Origin: Neopestalotiopsis rosae | Taxonomy: Eukaryota > Ascomycota > Sordariomycetes > Amphisphaeriales > Sporocadaceae | Reading direction: 5' to 3' | DNA: 64,000 nucleotides | NCBI GenBank assembly: GCA_023078685.1 | Contig: JALGAS010000002.1 | Coordinates: 6,882,001 to 6,946,000 of the forward strand | Part shown: piece by piece, positions 60,629-64,000 of the stretch | Position numbering within the stretch: the first letter of the stretch is position 1 | Layout: the number at the start of each line of letters is the position of its first letter | Program-made: the position numbers and the translations under genes | The notes under the pieces: model-generated | Database searches by the model: none | What the model saw: only the letters and a program-made list of their open reading frames with translations | What the model was told of the DNA's origin: nothing

Positions 60629-61933
60629 ATACCTCGACAGCGTGCATATAGACACACGTAATAATGAGACACGATTGATTTACATGTTTTGAATTTTGCA
60701 CACAAGATATTTATTCCTCTAGGTCCAGTGTTATAGGACTGGCTCACACAATCAGAGGACGTCCGGCCCAGGGATATATATGTTTGGCCACCCGGCTGAA
60801 GAAACCAAAAGTTTACTCTACAGCTATCAAACACGGGAAATGAGAGAGACTTGTCCAGCCAAACAATCATTCGAGTGTCTGAACAATACTGTGTTGGAAC
60901 GTTATAATGTTGTCTGCTTTCTATTGAATTCAAGTATGGTTGGAACAAGAACACATATATTCGAGGATTTTCGTCATCACTGAATATGTACCCTCGGGCC
61001 ATGCATGTGGAGCGACGTGTTTTGCTCGGCGGCAGGGACATATCAGATAGACTTTGGAGTTGCATATCTGCACATGTCAAACTCTCTTTTTTTGGTTGTG
61101 CTCCCTCTCCTCCCATGGTCCCTTGGAAACAATGTCGACGACCGCCGTTCCTCCAACTCATATATCTGATATTGAATAGATTTGATTATATTCCTTAGAG
61201 GGAGGTCACATGGTGACGGAAGTTGGCGATATAGCCAAGTTATATCCCAGAGCAATGCTACTTGCATACTTTTTTTTCTCAATGTCCGCAACATGTCCTA
61301 GAGTGACATCTTTTTGTCCGCTGCTTGCGCCGCTTCCCCTTTCTCTTGGTCTAGAATTTACAAGATGATAGGACACGCTGTCGTTGAGGAATGTACATCT
61401 AGATCAACAATGATGGAAATTCCATTTCAATCCTTTCCGAATATGTGACGGTATAAATCGAGGATTTGGGCTAACCATACATTCCCAGGATGAAGCAGTT
61501 TCACACTGTGCAATTGCCCAAGACGTAATTTTGCCATGGCACAGATTGAGTGTTCAAATTAATAAAGTATCAAGTGAAGTCACTGATGGAGATGTATTCA
61601 TCACTATGTACGGGATCCGATTGAAAGTGTAGAAGAACCCATTACGAGTGTGGTCGGGCATCACACTTCTATTAGCCATTACATGGTCTATACATCGAAT
61701 CTGTTCAAAGGATCACGAATTCACCTAATGAACTTTCCGTAGGTAGAGGTGGAGAGATTATATCACAGAGGTCTATATCAAAGAGTAATCATTTTGGGAG
61801 CATCGAAATCAGTCAATTTACTTGCTCTATCAACTTTTTTTTCGGCTCCATGTTCATGAAAGTACCGTTAGACTCATCAACACGTGATATCCCTGGACAA
61901 CTCGACTACATCACCATCAGAGGTTGCACAAGT
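60629..61933. other. Intergenic between convergent cnb1 and the eEF1B-gamma gene
   Basis: 1.3 kb, A/T-rich, only short frames. Holds the two 3' UTRs. No RNA gene or repeat recognised. Confidence 0.55.
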
Positions 61934-63539
61934 TTATTTGAAGACCTTGCCCTGGGCGTGGGGGTACTCCTTGCCGTTGACAGTAACGGGCTGGTCCCAC
62001 TTCCACATGGACTCGACGTAGGCGCGGTCCTCGGCGTTCTCGGGGTCGAGCTTGGCGAACTCGTACGACTCCCAATCGGGAGCAACGTCGAAAGCATGCT
62101 CGTGGTTGTCACCACGGATGGTGAAGGCACCGCGGATAACGGAGTCATCGTCAACACCGTAGACGGAGGCGCAACCGAAGATGTACTTGCGGGAAGCCTC
62201 AAGACGGGTGAAGAGACCACCAATCAGGTTGGAGGACATGAAGGTCTTGGTGAGCTCGTCATCGTACTTGTACTTGACGGACCACAGAGTGTACTCGTCC
62301 TTGGGAACCTTCTCCCAGAAGTACTTCATGGACTCGGACTCGTCGTTGTTGGAGTAGAATCGCTTCCACTCATCGAGAGGGTAGGTAGAGCGGGGGAGGA
62401 GGTCAATGGGGTGCTTGGCCTTGGCCTCAGTGGGCATGTCGTCCTCCTCATCCACGGCCTGAGCCTTGGGCTTGGGGGCAGCCTTGGGCTTCTCGGCCTT
62501 GGGGGCAGCCTCCTTCTTGGGGGGCTTGTTCTCGAGAGTGGGCTTCTCGATGAGCTCGAAGGGGTGGGCAACGTCAGAGTAGATCTTCTGGTTGTAGACG
62601 GTCTCGTACCAGCGAGAGACGTTGGGGTTCTTGGCACGCCACTCCTTGTCGAAGAAGAACTGGAAGCCGCGGGAGATGATGCCGACGGCGAACAGGTCAG
62701 CGAGGGTGATGCGCTCGCCAACGAGGAAGGTGTTGTTCAGCAGGTGCTGCTCAACAACGTTGATGGCCTTGGTGGCGGCCTTCTGGGCGTCATCAATGGT
62801 CTTCTTGTTGTAGGCGTCCCAGCCCAGCAGGGGGCGGTACCAGGCACCGAGGTTGGGGAGAACCTCCATGTTGAAGAAGGAAGCCCACTTCAGGATGGAA
62901 GCGTAGTCCTGCTTGGTCTTGCCGAGCAGAGTGGTCTTCTCATTCTGGGAAGTGACTATTCAATCCTTGTTAGCCTTGTGTTTTCCAAAAACAAAACCAA
63001 GTTTGCACAAGATTGGGTAGCGAGTTAAGATTGGGCAATTGTGTCAGATATAGAACCGGTATCCTCAAAAAAATGATTCAGATAGGGATAACTGTTAGAA
63101 ATTCTAGGTCATCATGGTAGAGCACCTATTTCGCACTGGCGAAACTGGGAAGGAAACGATTGGGCAGATGTGGCGGTGTTGGGTTCTTCCAAGACGAGAG
63201 AAGTCTTACGGTAGATGGCAATGGCAATGGACTCGGTCAGGACGTAGCCATCGGTGCCGACAAAGACGGGAACCTTGGACAGAGGGTTGAGCTTGAGGAA
63301 CTCGGGAGTCGGGTTGACGGTGTCGACAACGACAGTCTCGATGTCCAGACCGTTGGCCTTCGCAACAGCGAGGATGGCCGTGGTGCGGGGGTTGCGCTGC
63401 AAAGAAGAGTTGGGTTAGCAAACTGTTTGCCAGCAGAGAAGAGACGATAAGGAAGCGACTCGACTCCTCGGTGGTAGTAGAGCAGAGTCGCAGTGGATTA
63501 TTGGCTTACCTCCTTGGTGTAGACCTTTCCGAACGACAT
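61934..63539 (-). CDS. Translation elongation factor eEF1B gamma subunit
   Basis: Gamma subunit of the guanine-nucleotide exchange complex for eEF1A. Exons on the minus strand: 63539-63510, 63396-63210 and 62955-61934, giving 412 residues. The first exon encodes only MSFGKVYTKE. Domain order: glutathione-S-transferase-like N domain (about 1-75), GST-C (about 85-210, with GERITLADLF), a Lys/Ala/Pro linker (about 215-250), and the conserved EF1G domain ending HAQGKVFK. Codon use is extremely biased, as expected for an abundant translation protein. That bias creates a 392-codon open frame on the opposite strand, which is an artefact. Intron 2 is 254 nt with a GTAAGA donor splitting a codon after Ile-Tyr. 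Confidence 0.95.
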
Positions 63540-64000
63540 GATGGCGATGATTGACCTCTGTTGTTTTGGGAAAAGAAGGTTGGAAATCAATCAAGTCAAA
63601 TGTTTGGGAGAGGATACAAATCACACAATCTTGGGCCAGTTTGGCGGGGTCGTCAAAAAATATTTCGCCCCGCCGCGTGAGTCAAGGGTATTACCTCAAA
63701 CGGTCACTGCTCAGGCCACAATTATTATCCACAACCTGTGGCTGAATCGAGAAAAAGAAAAGTGGCTGGTGCTCCACCCCAAGCTTCAGCCACATCGGGT
63801 CCGGCGAATCAATTCCCTTTAGCTCGGACAAAACTTCAAAGTGCTTAGGTTAGGCCCATTGTTTGCCAATGAAGGTGAAGGCATTCCTGATCACCATTTA
63901 CGATTGATCCCACCGAGTTCGGTAGTAGCAGTAGCAGCACCTGGGCATCAATTCGACCGCCCTGCGTCTGCCTGTCCCATTGAACGCCCGAACCTACCCA
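63540..64000. other. Upstream region of the eEF1B-gamma gene
   Basis: 460 bp to the window edge; should hold the leader and promoter of the eEF1B-gamma gene on the minus strand. No further gene is visible. Confidence 0.55.

Noticed and set aside
61850..63028. 392-codon plus-strand open frame opposite the eEF1B-gamma gene
   Set aside because: It mirrors the extreme codon bias of the real gene, is Leu/Val/Gly-monotonous and runs into that gene's intron. No start context or domain supports it.

Overview
The window is nuclear DNA of a filamentous ascomycete (Pezizomycotina, probably a sordariomycete; genus not determinable by eye). The evidence is short introns (about 50-250 nt) with GTRNGT donors, GCTAAC-type branch sites and YAG acceptors, plus fungal-restricted families: an asco-type laccase, an AA11 lytic polysaccharide monooxygenase with an X278-like tail, a tandem DUF3433 membrane protein, and TRA1, EPL1 and BUR1 of fungal architecture. 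I see no CRISPR array, rRNA, tRNA or intact transposon. I found 17 protein-coding genes, one cut by the left edge. Most are spliced, and I rebuilt the exon joins by reading donors and acceptors against frame and family conservation.

Layout. 1-17.7 kb: a Neo1-type P4-ATPase (minus, 3' end outside the window) and TRA1, the 3862-residue scaffold of SAGA/NuA4 (minus). 17.7-32.6 kb: an AIG2-like gamma-glutamylcyclotransferase with an 8-nt microexon, then a secreted laccase and a secreted AA11 chitin LPMO. These two stand behind gene-free stretches of about 5.2 and 5.7 kb, far longer than other gaps in the window, so this part looks like accessory territory. 33.1-37.1 kb: a two-repeat DUF3433 membrane protein (minus). 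37.6-43.8 kb: ESS2 and SAD1/USP39 (two spliceosome-linked proteins in tandem), a cyclopropane-synthase-like methyltransferase, and a 50-residue complex-I-type subunit split over three exons. 44.5-53.8 kb: BUR1/CDK9 kinase, a small multi-pass membrane protein with a 15-nt exon, the AMPK/SNF1 beta subunit, and KAE1. 56.4-63.5 kb: EPL1 (NuA4), calcineurin B, and eEF1B-gamma.

Functional reading. The flanks are a conserved housekeeping block: transcription and chromatin (TRA1, EPL1, BUR1), splicing (ESS2, SAD1), translation and tRNA modification (eEF1B-gamma, KAE1), signalling (calcineurin B, AMPK beta) and membrane or energy functions. The middle holds secreted copper enzymes acting on phenolics and chitin. 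I found no convincing novel multi-gene system. The most unusual items are structural: very small exons, a stopless in-frame intron inside TRA1, a tiny three-exon gene with no long ORF, a short ORF overlapping the NEO1 start, and a degenerate glycogen-binding site in AMPK beta.
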